From: Nonomuraea jiangxiensis
GTDB taxonomy: Bacteria; Actinomycetota; Actinomycetes; Streptosporangiales; Streptosporangiaceae
DNA: 64,000 nucleotides
Assembly: GCF_900099965.1 (NCBI RefSeq)
Contig: NZ_FNDJ01000002.1
Span: forward strand, 434,001-498,000
Reading direction: 5' to 3'
A program made the position numbers and the translations under genes. Of the stretch, positions 26,297 through 35,126 are shown piece after piece. The notes below the pieces were generated by a model. That model had not been told where the DNA came from. It ran no database searches and was given only the letters and a program-made list of their open reading frames with translations. Within the stretch, counting starts at the first letter, position 1. Each line of letters begins with the position of its first letter.

Positions 26297-29041
26297 GTGC
26301 CACGTACAAAGCGCCTATTAGCCATTCTCCCTGCGGTCGCCCTCCTGGGAGCGGCCCTGTCCGTGCCCGGCGCCCAGGCGTCCTCGGTCGCGAACTACCA
26401 GCCGACTGCCGCGGATTTCTACATCAACTACGCTCCGCCCCAGGTCGAGCGTGATCCGAAGGAACCCGCGCTCGACGCCCGGAACCAGCGCAAGCTCACC
26501 CCGGCGCAGAAGTTCGACCGGAAGTTCAGCAGTGGGAATCCGGCGGCCGGCCGCATCCTCGCCGCCCGCGAGCAGCAGGCGATCAAGACCGGCCGCAACC
26601 CGGCTGAATGGATCTTCAAGAATTCCAAGCAGACCCGTACGGCCAAGCTCCTGACCCTCCTGGTCGAGTTCGACGAGCAGGCCAACGACGACTTCTCCGG
26701 TTTCAACCGGCTGCGCACGGTCAACAGCGCGCCCGACGACTGCGTGGTCGAGCCGCCAGGGACGCTCAAGAACGGCCCCCTGCACAACAACATCCCGGAC
26801 CCGGCGACGCTGCCGCACAAGGACAACAACTCCTTCTGGGTCAAGGACTTCAGCACCGAGCACTTCAACAAGATGCTCTACACCGACAAGGGCATCACCG
26901 AGCGCGTCCGCCCCGACCTGCGGGACCCGCGTGACGGCAAGCGCGGCATCGACATCTCCGGCTCCACGCTGAAGCGGATGTACGAGGAGATGTCCAAGGG
27001 CGCCTACTCCGTCACCGGCTCGGCCGTGGGCTGGATCAAGGTCCCGCACTCCGAGGCCTGGTACGGCGCCGCGGCCTGCGGCGGCGCGCCCCAGGACATG
27101 TCCGGCCACCCGGACAACCCGCGCGGCGCCCAGGAGCTGGCCATCGACGCGGTCGACGCCCTGGCCCAGAGCCAGCCGGACTTCCCGTGGGCCGACTACG
27201 ACCTCGAGGACATCTCCGACGCCGACGGCGACGGCAACCACAACGAGCCCGACGGCGTCGTCGACCACCTCGTGCTCGTGCACGCCGGCAAGGACAAGTC
27301 CTCCGACGGCGGCGCCGAGGGGACCTACGCCATCTGGGCGCACTCCAGCGCGGTCGCCGGCGGCTACCACATCCCCGGCAGCGACAAGAAGATCTCCAAC
27401 TACATCGTGCAGCCCGAGGACTCCGGCGTCGGTGTCTTCGCCCACGAGTACGGTCACGACCTCGGCCTGCCCGACCTGTACGACACCTCGGGCGCGGCCA
27501 GCTCGGCCGTGGACTTCTGGGACCTGATGTCCAGCGGCTCCCACGCCGGCCCGATCTTCCAGTCGATGCCGACGCACATGGGCCTGTGGGACAAGTGGGT
27601 GCTCGGCTGGGCGAACCCGAAGACGCTCGACCCCGGCGACCGCTCCCAGCTCGTCACGGTCGGGCAGTCCTCGCGCACGCCCAAGCTCACCCAGGACGGC
27701 GTCCGGGTGAACCTGGCCTCCACACCGCAGCGGATGATCGAACCGCACAGCGGCTCGAACGCCTGGTGGACCAACCTCGACCAGGAATGGGCCAACGTCA
27801 CCCTCACCCGTGACCTGCCCGTCCCGGCCGGTACGGACCTGAAGTTCTGGATGTGGAACAACTACGAGATCGAGCAGGACTGGGACTTCGGCTTCGTCGA
27901 GGTGTCGACCGACGGCGGCGAGACCTGGACCCAGCAGAAGGTCTACGACGAGGCCGGCACCGAGGTCACCACGCCTGACGGCTACCCGGACCCGAACAAG
28001 AATCTCGCCACGTTCGGCAACAAGAAGTACGGCCTCACCGGCGACACCGGCGGCTGGCGGCACGACTACGCCGACCTGACGCCGTACGCCGGGCAGACGA
28101 TCAAGCTGCGGCTGACGTACAACACCGACGCGGCCTTCACTCCGCGCGGCTGGCACGCCGACGACTTCGAGCTCACCAACGGCGGCACGTCGGTGTGGAG
28201 CGACGACGTCGAGGGCGGCGCCAACGGCTGGCTGGCGGTGGGCGGCACGTTCACCAACACCAGCGGCCAGGGCTGGACCCGCAACAACGGCGAGCGCGAG
28301 ATCTCCCGCTTCTACCTCGCGGAGTGGCGGAACTTCGACGGCTTCGACAAGGGCCTGGCCTACACCTACGACAGCGACTACCTCCGCGACGGGGCCTGGC
28401 AGGTGCAGAAGGTGAAGTACAACGCGCCCGGCCTGCTGGTGTGGTACCGCGACTCCACCTTCACCACCAACAACGTCGGCGAGACCATCACGGCCCCGCC
28501 GAGCCTCGGCCCCAAGGGCAGCCTGCTGGTCGTGGACTCCCACTACGAACCGCTGCGCCGCACCGGGACCGCGGCCGAGAAGGACCCGACGCTGAACAAG
28601 AACCTGCAGGGGCGCGTCCAGACCTCCAACGCGGCGTTCGGGTTCGGCAAGACCTACCCCTTCAAGGAGTGCATCGAGGCGGCGGACGAGCCGTTCAGCG
28701 CGTACTGCACGGACTTCCCCGCGCAGAAGGGCGTCTCGGCGTTCACGGACGCGAAGACGTGGTTCCCCGGCATCGAGCAGATCAACGGCGGGCTCTACTA
28801 CCGCGACTTCGACGCCTCGGCGGTCGTGCCCGCCAAGGGTGACCAGGCCTACAGCACCCGCGTGGTGCACCAGGACGGCACTCCGGCGCCGGAGCTGTAC
28901 GGCCGGGTGGCCGGCGGCTCGGTGCTCGGCACCGGCAACCCCGGTGACGAGGGCAAGGCGCTCGGCGTGCAGTTCAAGCTGGTCAGCCCGCTGCCCGGTA
29001 ACATCGGTGCCATCGTCCAGGTGACGCCGCCGAAGAAGTGA
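26297..29041 (+). CDS. Secreted M6-family metalloprotease (immune inhibitor A-like)
   Basis: A 914-aa zinc protease. The start is the GTG at 26297 with GAGAGG upstream; this places a signal peptide (PRTKRLLAILPAVALLGAAL, cleavage after AQA at about 28) at the N-terminus. Zinc ligands are in HEYGHDLGLPDLYD (H383, E384, H387), followed by the WDLMSSGSH Met-turn that defines M6. The C-terminal part has two MAM/jelly-roll-like beta modules (WDFGFVEVSTDGGETW and WHADDFELTNGG). There is no LPXTG, so it should be a soluble exoprotease. It ends just before a strong hairpin terminator. The 122-bp upstream gap is AT-rich and probably carries its promoter. Confidence 0.92.
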   Translation: MPRTKRLLAILPAVALLGAALSVPGAQASSVANYQPTAADFYINYAPPQVERDPKEPALDARNQRKLTPAQKFDRKFSSGNPAAGRILAAREQQAIKTGRNPAEWIFKNSKQTRTAKLLTLLVEFDEQANDDFSGFNRLRTVNSAPDDCVVEPPGTLKNGPLHNNIPDPATLPHKDNNSFWVKDFSTEHFNKMLYTDKGITERVRPDLRDPRDGKRGIDISGSTLKRMYEEMSKGAYSVTGSAVGWIKVPHSEAWYGAAACGGAPQDMSGHPDNPRGAQELAIDAVDALAQSQPDFPWADYDLEDISDADGDGNHNEPDGVVDHLVLVHAGKDKSSDGGAEGTYAIWAHSSAVAGGYHIPGSDKKISNYIVQPEDSGVGVFAHEYGHDLGLPDLYDTSGAASSAVDFWDLMSSGSHAGPIFQSMPTHMGLWDKWVLGWANPKTLDPGDRSQLVTVGQSSRTPKLTQDGVRVNLASTPQRMIEPHSGSNAWWTNLDQEWANVTLTRDLPVPAGTDLKFWMWNNYEIEQDWDFGFVEVSTDGGETWTQQKVYDEAGTEVTTPDGYPDPNKNLATFGNKKYGLTGDTGGWRHDYADLTPYAGQTIKLRLTYNTDAAFTPRGWHADDFELTNGGTSVWSDDVEGGANGWLAVGGTFTNTSGQGWTRNNGEREISRFYLAEWRNFDGFDKGLAYTYDSDYLRDGAWQVQKVKYNAPGLLVWYRDSTFTTNNVGETITAPPSLGPKGSLLVVDSHYEPLRRTGTAAEKDPTLNKNLQGRVQTSNAAFGFGKTYPFKECIEAADEPFSAYCTDFPAQKGVSAFTDAKTWFPGIEQINGGLYYRDFDASAVVPAKGDQAYSTRVVHQDGTPAPELYGRVAGGSVLGTGNPGDEGKALGVQFKLVSPLPGNIGAIVQVTPPKK

Positions 29042-29044
29042 AAT

Positions 29045-29077
29045 GTAGGGGCCGCTGGAGCCCTCAGCGGCCCCTAC
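29045..29077 (+). terminator. 13-bp-stem hairpin terminator after the M6 protease gene
   Basis: Arms GTAGGGGCCGCTG (29045-29057) and CAGCGGCCCCTAC (29065-29077) pair perfectly around a 7-nt loop, 4 bp after the protease stop. There is no U-tract, as is usual in high-GC actinobacteria. It ends only 5 bp before the next start codon. Confidence 0.85.
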
Positions 29078-29082
29078 GATTG

Positions 29083-30027
29083 ATGACCATGAGCGAACTG
29101 CGCACCAAAGAAGAGCACACCGAGGCGATCCGTCGGGATCGCCGGGTGGCGGTGGTGGTGAACACTCGCTCGCGCCGTGGTCGCCGCCACTACTTCGAGG
29201 TGATCGAGCAGATCCACAACCTCGGGTTCGAGCCGCTGGCCGAGCTGTCGGTCTACAACCCCAAGCGGTTGCGCGACCTGCTGGACACGGCCCTGGCCAC
29301 CGGCCCGGACCTGCTCATCGTCGGCGGCGGCGACGGCACCCTGTCCTCCGCCGTGCACCACGTCGCCCACCGCGACGTGGCGCTCGGCGTGCTGCCCCTG
29401 GGCACCACCAACAACTTCGCCCGCAGCCTCGGGCTGCCGCTCGACCTGGCGGGGGCGATCGGGGTGTTCGCCGACGGCAAGGTGGCCGACATCGACCTCG
29501 GCATGGCCGACGACCAGCCGTTCGCCAACCTGGCCAGCTTCGGCGTGTCCGTCGAGGTGGCGGGCAAGGTCAAGCCGTGGCTCAAGCGCATCGTGGGGCG
29601 CCCCGCCTACCCGCTGACCGCGCTGACGATCCTGCCGGGGCACACGCCGTTCCGCGCCTACATCACGGTCGAGGGGGAGCGCCACGAGCTGCTCACCCAC
29701 CAGCTCAACATCGCCAACGGCCGCTTCCACGGCGGCTGGCAGGTGGCCAGGGACATCAGCATCGACAACGGCATGCTGGTGGCCTACCAGCTCGGCTCCG
29801 GCAAGAAGCTGCGGCTGCTCGGCGAGACCCTGATCAGGGCGACCACCGGCCGCTGGCGCAGCCTGGCGGGCGGGCCGTTCGTGATGGGGCGCGAGATGCT
29901 GCTGGAGACCGACCCGCCGCTGGCCGCCGACGTGGACGGCGAGGTGGGCCTGCGCACCCCGATCCGGCTCCGCGTGGTGCCGAACGGAGTGCGGGTCATG
30001 GTGCCCGCCTCCTTCGAGGATCGCTGA
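29083..30027 (+). CDS. Diacylglycerol/lipid kinase family protein (DAGK_cat)
   Basis: A 314-aa protein from the ATG at 29083 (a second ATG two codons on is equally possible). The catalytic domain has VVVNTRSRRGRRH, the ATP-site LIVGGGDGTLSSAVHHV, and LGVLPLGTTNNFARSLGLP, the three hallmarks of DgkB/YegS-like lipid kinases. The C-terminal beta domain follows, with NIANGRFHGGWQVAR. It would phosphorylate diacylglycerol or a related membrane lipid. The start codon follows the terminator hairpin by 5 bp, leaving almost no room for a leader, so transcription must begin near or within the hairpin or read through it. The 3' end overlaps the convergent gene by 32 bp. Confidence 0.88.
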   Translation: MTMSELRTKEEHTEAIRRDRRVAVVVNTRSRRGRRHYFEVIEQIHNLGFEPLAELSVYNPKRLRDLLDTALATGPDLLIVGGGDGTLSSAVHHVAHRDVALGVLPLGTTNNFARSLGLPLDLAGAIGVFADGKVADIDLGMADDQPFANLASFGVSVEVAGKVKPWLKRIVGRPAYPLTALTILPGHTPFRAYITVEGERHELLTHQLNIANGRFHGGWQVARDISIDNGMLVAYQLGSGKKLRLLGETLIRATTGRWRSLAGGPFVMGREMLLETDPPLAADVDGEVGLRTPIRLRVVPNGVRVMVPASFEDR

Positions 30028-30469
30028 CCGGGCGTTCGGGCGCGCACCGCAGCAGCCCCCGGTCGGGCTCCAGGTTGCCGCCCCCGCGGAAGTAGAGCTG
30101 GCTGACATAGCCCCAGGCGCCGTTGTCGGCCATGGTCTTGGCCCACCAGTCGTTGACGCGGCCGTTCCCGAGGGCGTGGCGGCGGCCCTTCAGCCCGCAC
30201 GCGTACCAGTCGTCGCCGGCCGCCTCGATGTGGCCCACCACGCGGATGTCGCGGACGGTCGCGTGCACGGGGATCCTGCCGTCGGGCGCCCAGTCGGGGC
30301 AGATCTGCACGGTGTGGGCCTCGCCGTCGATGACCCGCTCGAACGGGACGCCGCACGGGAAGTCGTCGGCGCGGGCCCGCGCGGACCCGGTGAGCGATCC
30401 CGTCAGCACCGCCACTGTGCCCACCGCCGTGCCCACCACTGCGCCCGCCGCGCGCATGGAGAACGTCAT
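29996..30469 (-). CDS. Secreted hypothetical protein
   Basis: A 157-aa protein with no family recognised. The ATG at 30469 is preceded by GGGAGGGAAGG, an excellent ribosome site, in preference to an upstream in-frame ATG. It has a signal peptide MTFSMRAAGAVVGTAVGTVA with an AxA cleavage site near residue 34. The mature part has four cysteines (FPCGV, QICPDW, YACGLK, LLRCAP), probably two disulfides, and WY-rich segments. No repeats or anchors are present. Its 3' end overlaps the lipid-kinase gene by 32 bp tail-to-tail. Confidence 0.75.
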   Translation of the reverse strand: MTFSMRAAGAVVGTAVGTVAVLTGSLTGSARARADDFPCGVPFERVIDGEAHTVQICPDWAPDGRIPVHATVRDIRVVGHIEAAGDDWYACGLKGRRHALGNGRVNDWWAKTMADNGAWGYVSQLYFRGGGNLEPDRGLLRCAPERPVSDPRRRRAP

Positions 30470-30539
30470 CCTTCCCTCCCTGGTCGATTTCTCGTGCACT
30501 CACCGTAGGGGAGTTGACACTGAAGGTCACGAGGGGGTT

Positions 30540-31307
30540 TTAGGCGTTCGGGAGGCGGCGGTAGGCCGGGGTGAGCGTGCGGTCCAGGCCGGCGGGTGGC
30601 GGGAAGACGCGCAGCAGCAGGTCGGGGGCGGCGGTCGTGGGGCGGCGCTCGGGGCGGTGGGCGGTGGCGCCGGGGGCGAAGAAGTCGGCCAGCCGGTCGG
30701 CGAACGGGACGTCCGCCACCCGCAGCGGGTCCGCGCCCGTCTCGTCGGCCAGGGAGCCGAGCAGTTGCTCGCGGGTGCGCCCGCGCCAGGCCAGCACCAG
30801 GAACGGATCGTCGTCGAACGACTCGGCCAGCAGGTAGAGCACGGCCGACAGGTGCTTGCAGGGGAACCCCCAGTCGGGGCACGAGCAGTCCATGTCCAGG
30901 TCGCGCGGGAACAGGTCGATGCCGAGCGCGGCGAACAGCTCCTCGATCTCCACCGGCATCTCACCCGCCAGCAGCTTGGCCCGGTAGACGGCCTGCGCGG
31001 CGATCGAGTGCTCGATGGTGGCCCAGCGGTCCTCGTCGTACGCCTCGATCCTGATCCCGACCTGGTACGGCTCGCTCCGCGACCCCTGGACGGCGGCCCT
31101 GACCTCACCCGGGACCAGGTCGATCGACAGGACCTGGCCCTGTCGGGCGTAGGCCCGGCCGCGGGACAGGCGCCCCCGGTCGCAGACGCGCTCCAGGATG
31201 TCGATGAAACGCCGCGACCACCAGGTGGAGCCGATGCTGCCGCGCTGCGTGCGCGCCCTGATGCCGCCCTCGACCCTGATCGGCCCGCTCGCCTCGAACC
31301 ACGCCAT
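30540..31307 (-). CDS. SWIM zinc-finger protein
   Basis: A 255-aa protein. The SWIM motif is C141-x-C143-x6-C150-x-H152 in CSCPDWGFPCKHLSAVLYLL, matching the CxCx(n)CxH consensus. The N-terminal WWSRRFIDILE block recurs in SWIM proteins encoded next to Snf2 ATPases. It lies 3 bp after the Snf2 helicase stop on the same strand, so the two are co-translated and probably form one DNA-remodelling or repair complex, with SWIM binding DNA or protein. The start is the ATG at 31307. The two-gene arrangement is common in actinobacteria. Confidence 0.9.
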   Translation of the reverse strand: MAWFEASGPIRVEGGIRARTQRGSIGSTWWSRRFIDILERVCDRGRLSRGRAYARQGQVLSIDLVPGEVRAAVQGSRSEPYQVGIRIEAYDEDRWATIEHSIAAQAVYRAKLLAGEMPVEIEELFAALGIDLFPRDLDMDCSCPDWGFPCKHLSAVLYLLAESFDDDPFLVLAWRGRTREQLLGSLADETGADPLRVADVPFADRLADFFAPGATAHRPERRPTTAAPDLLLRVFPPPAGLDRTLTPAYRRLPNA

Positions 31308-31310
31308 CGT

Positions 31311-34300
31311 TCAGCCCACCCCCTCGGCGGTCAGCTCGAACACCTCGCGCAACTCGTCGGTGGACAGGTCGGTGAGCCACTCCTCGCCGGTGCCCACCAC
31401 CCGCTCGGCCAGCGCCTTCTTGCGCTCGATCATCTGGTCCACGCGCTCCTCCAGCGTGCCCGCGCAGATGAGCTTGCGCACCTGTACGTTCTTGCGCTGC
31501 CCGATCCTGAACGCGCGGTCGGTGGCCTGGTCCTCGACGGCCGGGTTCCACCAGCGGTCCACGTGGATGACGTGGTTGGCGGCCGTGAGGTTGAGGCCCA
31601 CGCCCGCCGCCTTGAGCGACAGCACGAACAGCATCGGCTCCTCGTCGTGCTGGAACCGGTCCACCAGGCGGTCGCGGGTCTTCTTCGGCAGGCCGCCGTG
31701 CAGCCAGAGGACCGGGCGGTCGAGGTGCTGGGCGAGGTAGGGCTGGAGCATGGTCCCGAATTCCGCATATTGCGTGAAAAGAAGGGCTTTTTCGCCTTCA
31801 GCGAGGATTTCTTCTGAAAGCTGCTCCAATCGGGTGAGTTTTCCGGACCTGCCGGACAGGCGGGAGCCGTCCTTGAGCAGGTGGGCCGGGTGGTTGCAGA
31901 CCTGCTTGAGCCGGGCCATCGCGGACAGCACCAGGCCGCGCCGCTCGATGCCCTCGCTGTCGTCGATCTTGGCCAGCATGTCTTCCACCACCGCCTGGTA
32001 GAGCGAGGCCTGCTCGGTGGTGAGCGGACACCACTCCTTCACCTCCAGCTTCTCCGGCAAGTCGGAGATGATGGACTTGTCGGTCTTGACGCGGCGGAGG
32101 ATGAACGGCCCCGTCGCCCGCTTGAGCGCCTGCGCGGCCTGCTCGTCCTGGCGGGCCTCGATGGGCTCCTGGAACCTGCTCCTGAACCGCGAGCGCGACC
32201 CCAGCAGCCCGGGATTGGCGAACTCCATGATCGACCAGAGCTCGGCCAGATGGTTCTCCACCGGCGTCCCGGTCAGGGCCAGCCGGGTGCCGGTGGGGAT
32301 CGACCGTACCGCCCTGGCCTGCAGCGTCGAGCTGTTCTTGATCGCCTGGGCCTCGTCGCACACGACCCGGTGCCACTCATGCGTTTTCAGGGTGTCCAGG
32401 TCGCGCTGCGCGGTGCCGTACGTGGTGATGACCAGGTCGGCCCCGCCGATCCTGGCGGCGTCGCGCCCGCTGCCGTGGTGCACGTAGACCCGCAGCCCCG
32501 GCGCGAACCTGGCCGTCTCCCGCTGCCAGTTGCCCACCAGCGACATCGGGCACACCAGCAGCGTCGGGGTGCTCGCCCGCTCGTGCACGAGCAGCGCCAG
32601 CGTGGTGACCGTCTTGCCCAGTCCCATGTCGTCGGCCAGCACCCCGCCGAGGCCCAGCTCGGACAGGAAGCTCAGCCACGCCAGCCCGCGCTCCTGGTAC
32701 GGCCGGAGCGTCGCGTCAAGGCCCGCCGGGGTGGACAGCGGGGTGAGCCGCCGCTCGGCCTGCCCGGACAGCAGGTCGCCGAGCACGCCGTCGGCGTCGA
32801 CCGCCAGCAGCGGCAGGTCGTCGTCCTCCCAGGGGGCGGCGCCGACGACGCCGCGCAGGATGTCGGCGGCGGTGGTCTCGCCCGAGCGGCCGCCCTCCAC
32901 GGCCCTGAGCGCCGCCTTGAGCTGCCTGTCGTCCAGCTCCACCCACTGGCCGCGCACCCTGACCAGCGGCACCTTGAGCCTGGCCAGCTCGGCCAGCTCC
33001 GCCTCGCTGATCGTCTCGTCGCCCACCGTCAGGTCGATCCGGAAGTCGACCAGCTCCCGCAGCCCGAACCCCTGCGAGACGGCCGCCGTCTGAGCCTTGG
33101 TCCTGGTCGTGAGCTTCAGCCCCAGCCGCGTACGGCCGGCCCAGCGCGGCAACTGCACCCCGAACCCGGCCGCCTGCAGCAGCGGCGCCGCCTGGCGCAG
33201 GAATCCGAACGCGCCCGGGGTGTCGAGCCACAACTCGCTCGGCTGCGGGACGCGCAGCGCCCGGTCCAGCTCGGGATAGAGCCTGACGGCGCGGCCCAGC
33301 CCGGTCAGCAGCTCCCGCTCCGGCCTGCCCGGCAGGCCCTGCTCGCCCTGCCAGATCCGCTCGGCGGGGACGTAGAGGCTGGGGTCGTCGGCGGCCTGCA
33401 ACGCCAGCTCCACCCGCCAGTCGTCGGTGTCCGCGGGCTCCTGGAGGCGGAAGCAGACGCGGGTCGCGCCCTCGGCCGCCGCCACCGAGTCGTGCCAGCC
33501 GGCCAGCTCCTGGCGCAGCTCGGGGACGTCGGGGCAGGCCGGGTCGGGGCCGGTGAGGGCGGCCAGCCAGCGCTCCTGCGGGGTCCTGGGCACGGCGACG
33601 AGGGGTTCCGTGAGCACCCGCCTGACGACGGCGTCGGTGAAGGCGTCGACGGCCTCGCGCAGGACGTCCGTGGCGGCGCGCTCCGCGGCCCCGGTACGGC
33701 AGGCGGGCGGCATGGCCAGCGTCAGCTCCCGGAAGTATCGGGCGTCGGCTCCCGTGAGCACGGGCCGCCACCGGGCGAGGGCCTCGGCCCGCGGAATCGT
33801 CCACATGGCCATGCCGTCCTCGTGGCCGGACACCGCGGAGGCGCCAGACGCTTCAGCGGGGCCCGGCCCTTCGGAAGAGCCGGGCGCTTCGAAGGGGCTG
33901 GGGGCGGGGGAGCGGAGGAGTTGGGGGATGACGCGGCCCCGGCGTACGAGGTCGTGGGCGAAGCCGGCGACGGCGGCCCAGTGGCGCAGGGTGGCGGTGC
34001 CCGTGTGCTCGGACAGCACGTGGAGCGCCTGCGCGACCGATGGCACGACGGCGGGCACCTGCCACAGGCGCAACCGTGGCCGGGTCACCTCCGGCATCCG
34101 GCCGGTCTCCGGCGAGGGCAGCGGCTCCTTCGCCGACCCGGGGAGCAGCAGCTCCAGCGTGCGGTACGGCGGGTCATCGAGGCCGAGCACGGCGGCGACG
34201 GCCTGCGCCGGCGCGGCACCAGGGTGGGGCCGCGCCGCGGCCGCGCCCCGACGCGAGCCGGTCCGGACCGGTGCGCTCTGGTCCGAGCCGGTCCGGTCCG

Positions 34301-34445
34301 GGGTCGTCCGGCCAAGGGCGGCCCGGTCGTGAGCGGGTTGTGGTGAGGCGGGCTGGTGTGGGGTGTCCGGCGGGGGTGGTCCGGCGTCTGTGGTCTCCGC
34401 CCAGAAGGCGAGCCCGCTCGGCGTCCAGACCCCATGTACCACCAC
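31311..34445 (-). CDS. Snf2/RapA-type DEAD/DEAH-box helicase (SWI/SNF ATPase)
   Basis: A 1044-aa DNA translocase. The N-terminal 450 residues include a low-complexity Pro/Ser/Arg tract near 20-75 and the bacterial SNF2 domain. Motor motifs from about residue 590 are LADDMGLGKTVTTLALL (Walker A), VVCDEAQAIKN (DEAQ box), LTGTPVENHLAELWSIMEF, then in the second RecA lobe LFTQYAEFGTMLQPYL, WLHGGLPKKTRDRLV, AAGVGLNLTAANHVIHVDRW and TDRAFRIGQ. All are intact. It probably remodels protein-DNA or RNA-polymerase complexes together with the SWIM protein. The GTG at 34445 starts the gene; a second GTG follows immediately. Confidence 0.94.
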   Translation of the reverse strand: MVVHGVWTPSGLAFWAETTDAGPPPPDTPHQPASPQPAHDRAALGRTTPDRTGSDQSAPVRTGSRRGAAAARPHPGAAPAQAVAAVLGLDDPPYRTLELLLPGSAKEPLPSPETGRMPEVTRPRLRLWQVPAVVPSVAQALHVLSEHTGTATLRHWAAVAGFAHDLVRRGRVIPQLLRSPAPSPFEAPGSSEGPGPAEASGASAVSGHEDGMAMWTIPRAEALARWRPVLTGADARYFRELTLAMPPACRTGAAERAATDVLREAVDAFTDAVVRRVLTEPLVAVPRTPQERWLAALTGPDPACPDVPELRQELAGWHDSVAAAEGATRVCFRLQEPADTDDWRVELALQAADDPSLYVPAERIWQGEQGLPGRPERELLTGLGRAVRLYPELDRALRVPQPSELWLDTPGAFGFLRQAAPLLQAAGFGVQLPRWAGRTRLGLKLTTRTKAQTAAVSQGFGLRELVDFRIDLTVGDETISEAELAELARLKVPLVRVRGQWVELDDRQLKAALRAVEGGRSGETTAADILRGVVGAAPWEDDDLPLLAVDADGVLGDLLSGQAERRLTPLSTPAGLDATLRPYQERGLAWLSFLSELGLGGVLADDMGLGKTVTTLALLVHERASTPTLLVCPMSLVGNWQRETARFAPGLRVYVHHGSGRDAARIGGADLVITTYGTAQRDLDTLKTHEWHRVVCDEAQAIKNSSTLQARAVRSIPTGTRLALTGTPVENHLAELWSIMEFANPGLLGSRSRFRSRFQEPIEARQDEQAAQALKRATGPFILRRVKTDKSIISDLPEKLEVKEWCPLTTEQASLYQAVVEDMLAKIDDSEGIERRGLVLSAMARLKQVCNHPAHLLKDGSRLSGRSGKLTRLEQLSEEILAEGEKALLFTQYAEFGTMLQPYLAQHLDRPVLWLHGGLPKKTRDRLVDRFQHDEEPMLFVLSLKAAGVGLNLTAANHVIHVDRWWNPAVEDQATDRAFRIGQRKNVQVRKLICAGTLEERVDQMIERKKALAERVVGTGEEWLTDLSTDELREVFELTAEGVG

Positions 34446-34517
34446 CCTGGCAGGCTACCGGCTGGTGGCCGGAGATCGGAGCTGAGCCGGCCGCACCCGA
34501 AGTTGTAGAATTAAGGT

Positions 34518-34685
34518 ATGAATCCTCCCGGATCGTGGTGTGAGCGGCCCAAGCCTCAGGCGCCCTCGTGCGAGCTGCCATCGCCGTGGAGCAAGCCGAA
34601 GCGGCCGGACGACTGGTGCGAGGTCCAGAAGGATCCGGTGCTGTCCGCGCTGGGGTTCCTGATCAAGGCGGCAAAGCGGAAATAA
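34518..34685 (+). CDS. Unrecognised 55-aa protein (small ORF)
   Basis: A short ORF running ATG to TAA and divergent from the Snf2 gene. The product begins MNPPGSWCERPKPQAPSCEL and continues with SPWSKPKRPDDWCEVQKDP and a basic helix VLSALGFLIKAAKRK. Three Trp-containing Pro-rich segments and three cysteines (C8, C19, C34) make a patterned, non-random composition. TAGAAT at 34506-34511 ends 6 bp before the ATG, fitting a -10 element with a leaderless transcript; AAGGT is also present. No relative is recognised with confidence. No signal or TM segment is evident, but the C-terminal helix could be amphipathic. Confidence 0.55.
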   Translation: MNPPGSWCERPKPQAPSCELPSPWSKPKRPDDWCEVQKDPVLSALGFLIKAAKRK

Positions 34686-34739
34686 CGGGTGATAGAACCC
34701 CTTCTGTATGGGTAGTCGCCTTCCTCAGCGGAGGAGGCG

Positions 34740-35126
34740 ATGCTCGTGAACGACACCCACAAGCTGGTCAACGACCTCTCCGAGCAGGTTTCCCGGCTCG
34801 TCAGGGACGAGTTCCGGCTGGCCAGGATGGAGCTGGCGGAGAAGGGTAAACACGCGCGCTTCGGCGTGGGCCTGTTCGGTGCGGCGGGGACGGCCGCGTT
34901 CTTCGGCGGGGCCTCGCTCGTGGCCGCCGCGATCATGCTGCTGGCCCGTGTCATGCCCGGGTGGGCGGCGGCCGCGGTCATGGCGGTGATCCTGTTCGCC
35001 TGCGCGGGGCTGCTCGGCCTGGTCGGCAGGAAGCAGGTCAAGCAGGTGGGTACGCCGGTTCCCGAAGAGACCATCGCGAGCGTCAAGGCCGATATCGACA
35101 TGGTCAAGGAGAGGTCACGGCGATGA
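34740..35126 (+). CDS. Actinobacterial Holin-X/phage-holin-superfamily III membrane protein
   Basis: A 128-aa membrane protein (PF07332-like). The N-terminal amphipathic helix LVNDLSEQVSRLVRDEFRLA is followed by two TM helices at about 42-68 and 75-95 and a cytoplasmic tail. The ATG at 34740 has GGAGGAGG upstream. Despite the family name there is no phage context. In actinomycetes these genes are chromosomal and usually sit with DUF3618 genes, as here, where the next gene overlaps by 4 bp. The role is unknown; membrane organisation or stress has been suggested by context only. Confidence 0.88.
   Translation: MLVNDTHKLVNDLSEQVSRLVRDEFRLARMELAEKGKHARFGVGLFGAAGTAAFFGGASLVAAAIMLLARVMPGWAAAAVMAVILFACAGLLGLVGRKQVKQVGTPVPEETIASVKADIDMVKERSRR

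Noticed and set aside
34740..35126. Prophage or lysis module suggested by the holin-like protein
   Set aside because: No endolysin, integrase or structural genes. Holin-X/DUF3618 pairs are ordinary actinobacterial chromosomal genes.
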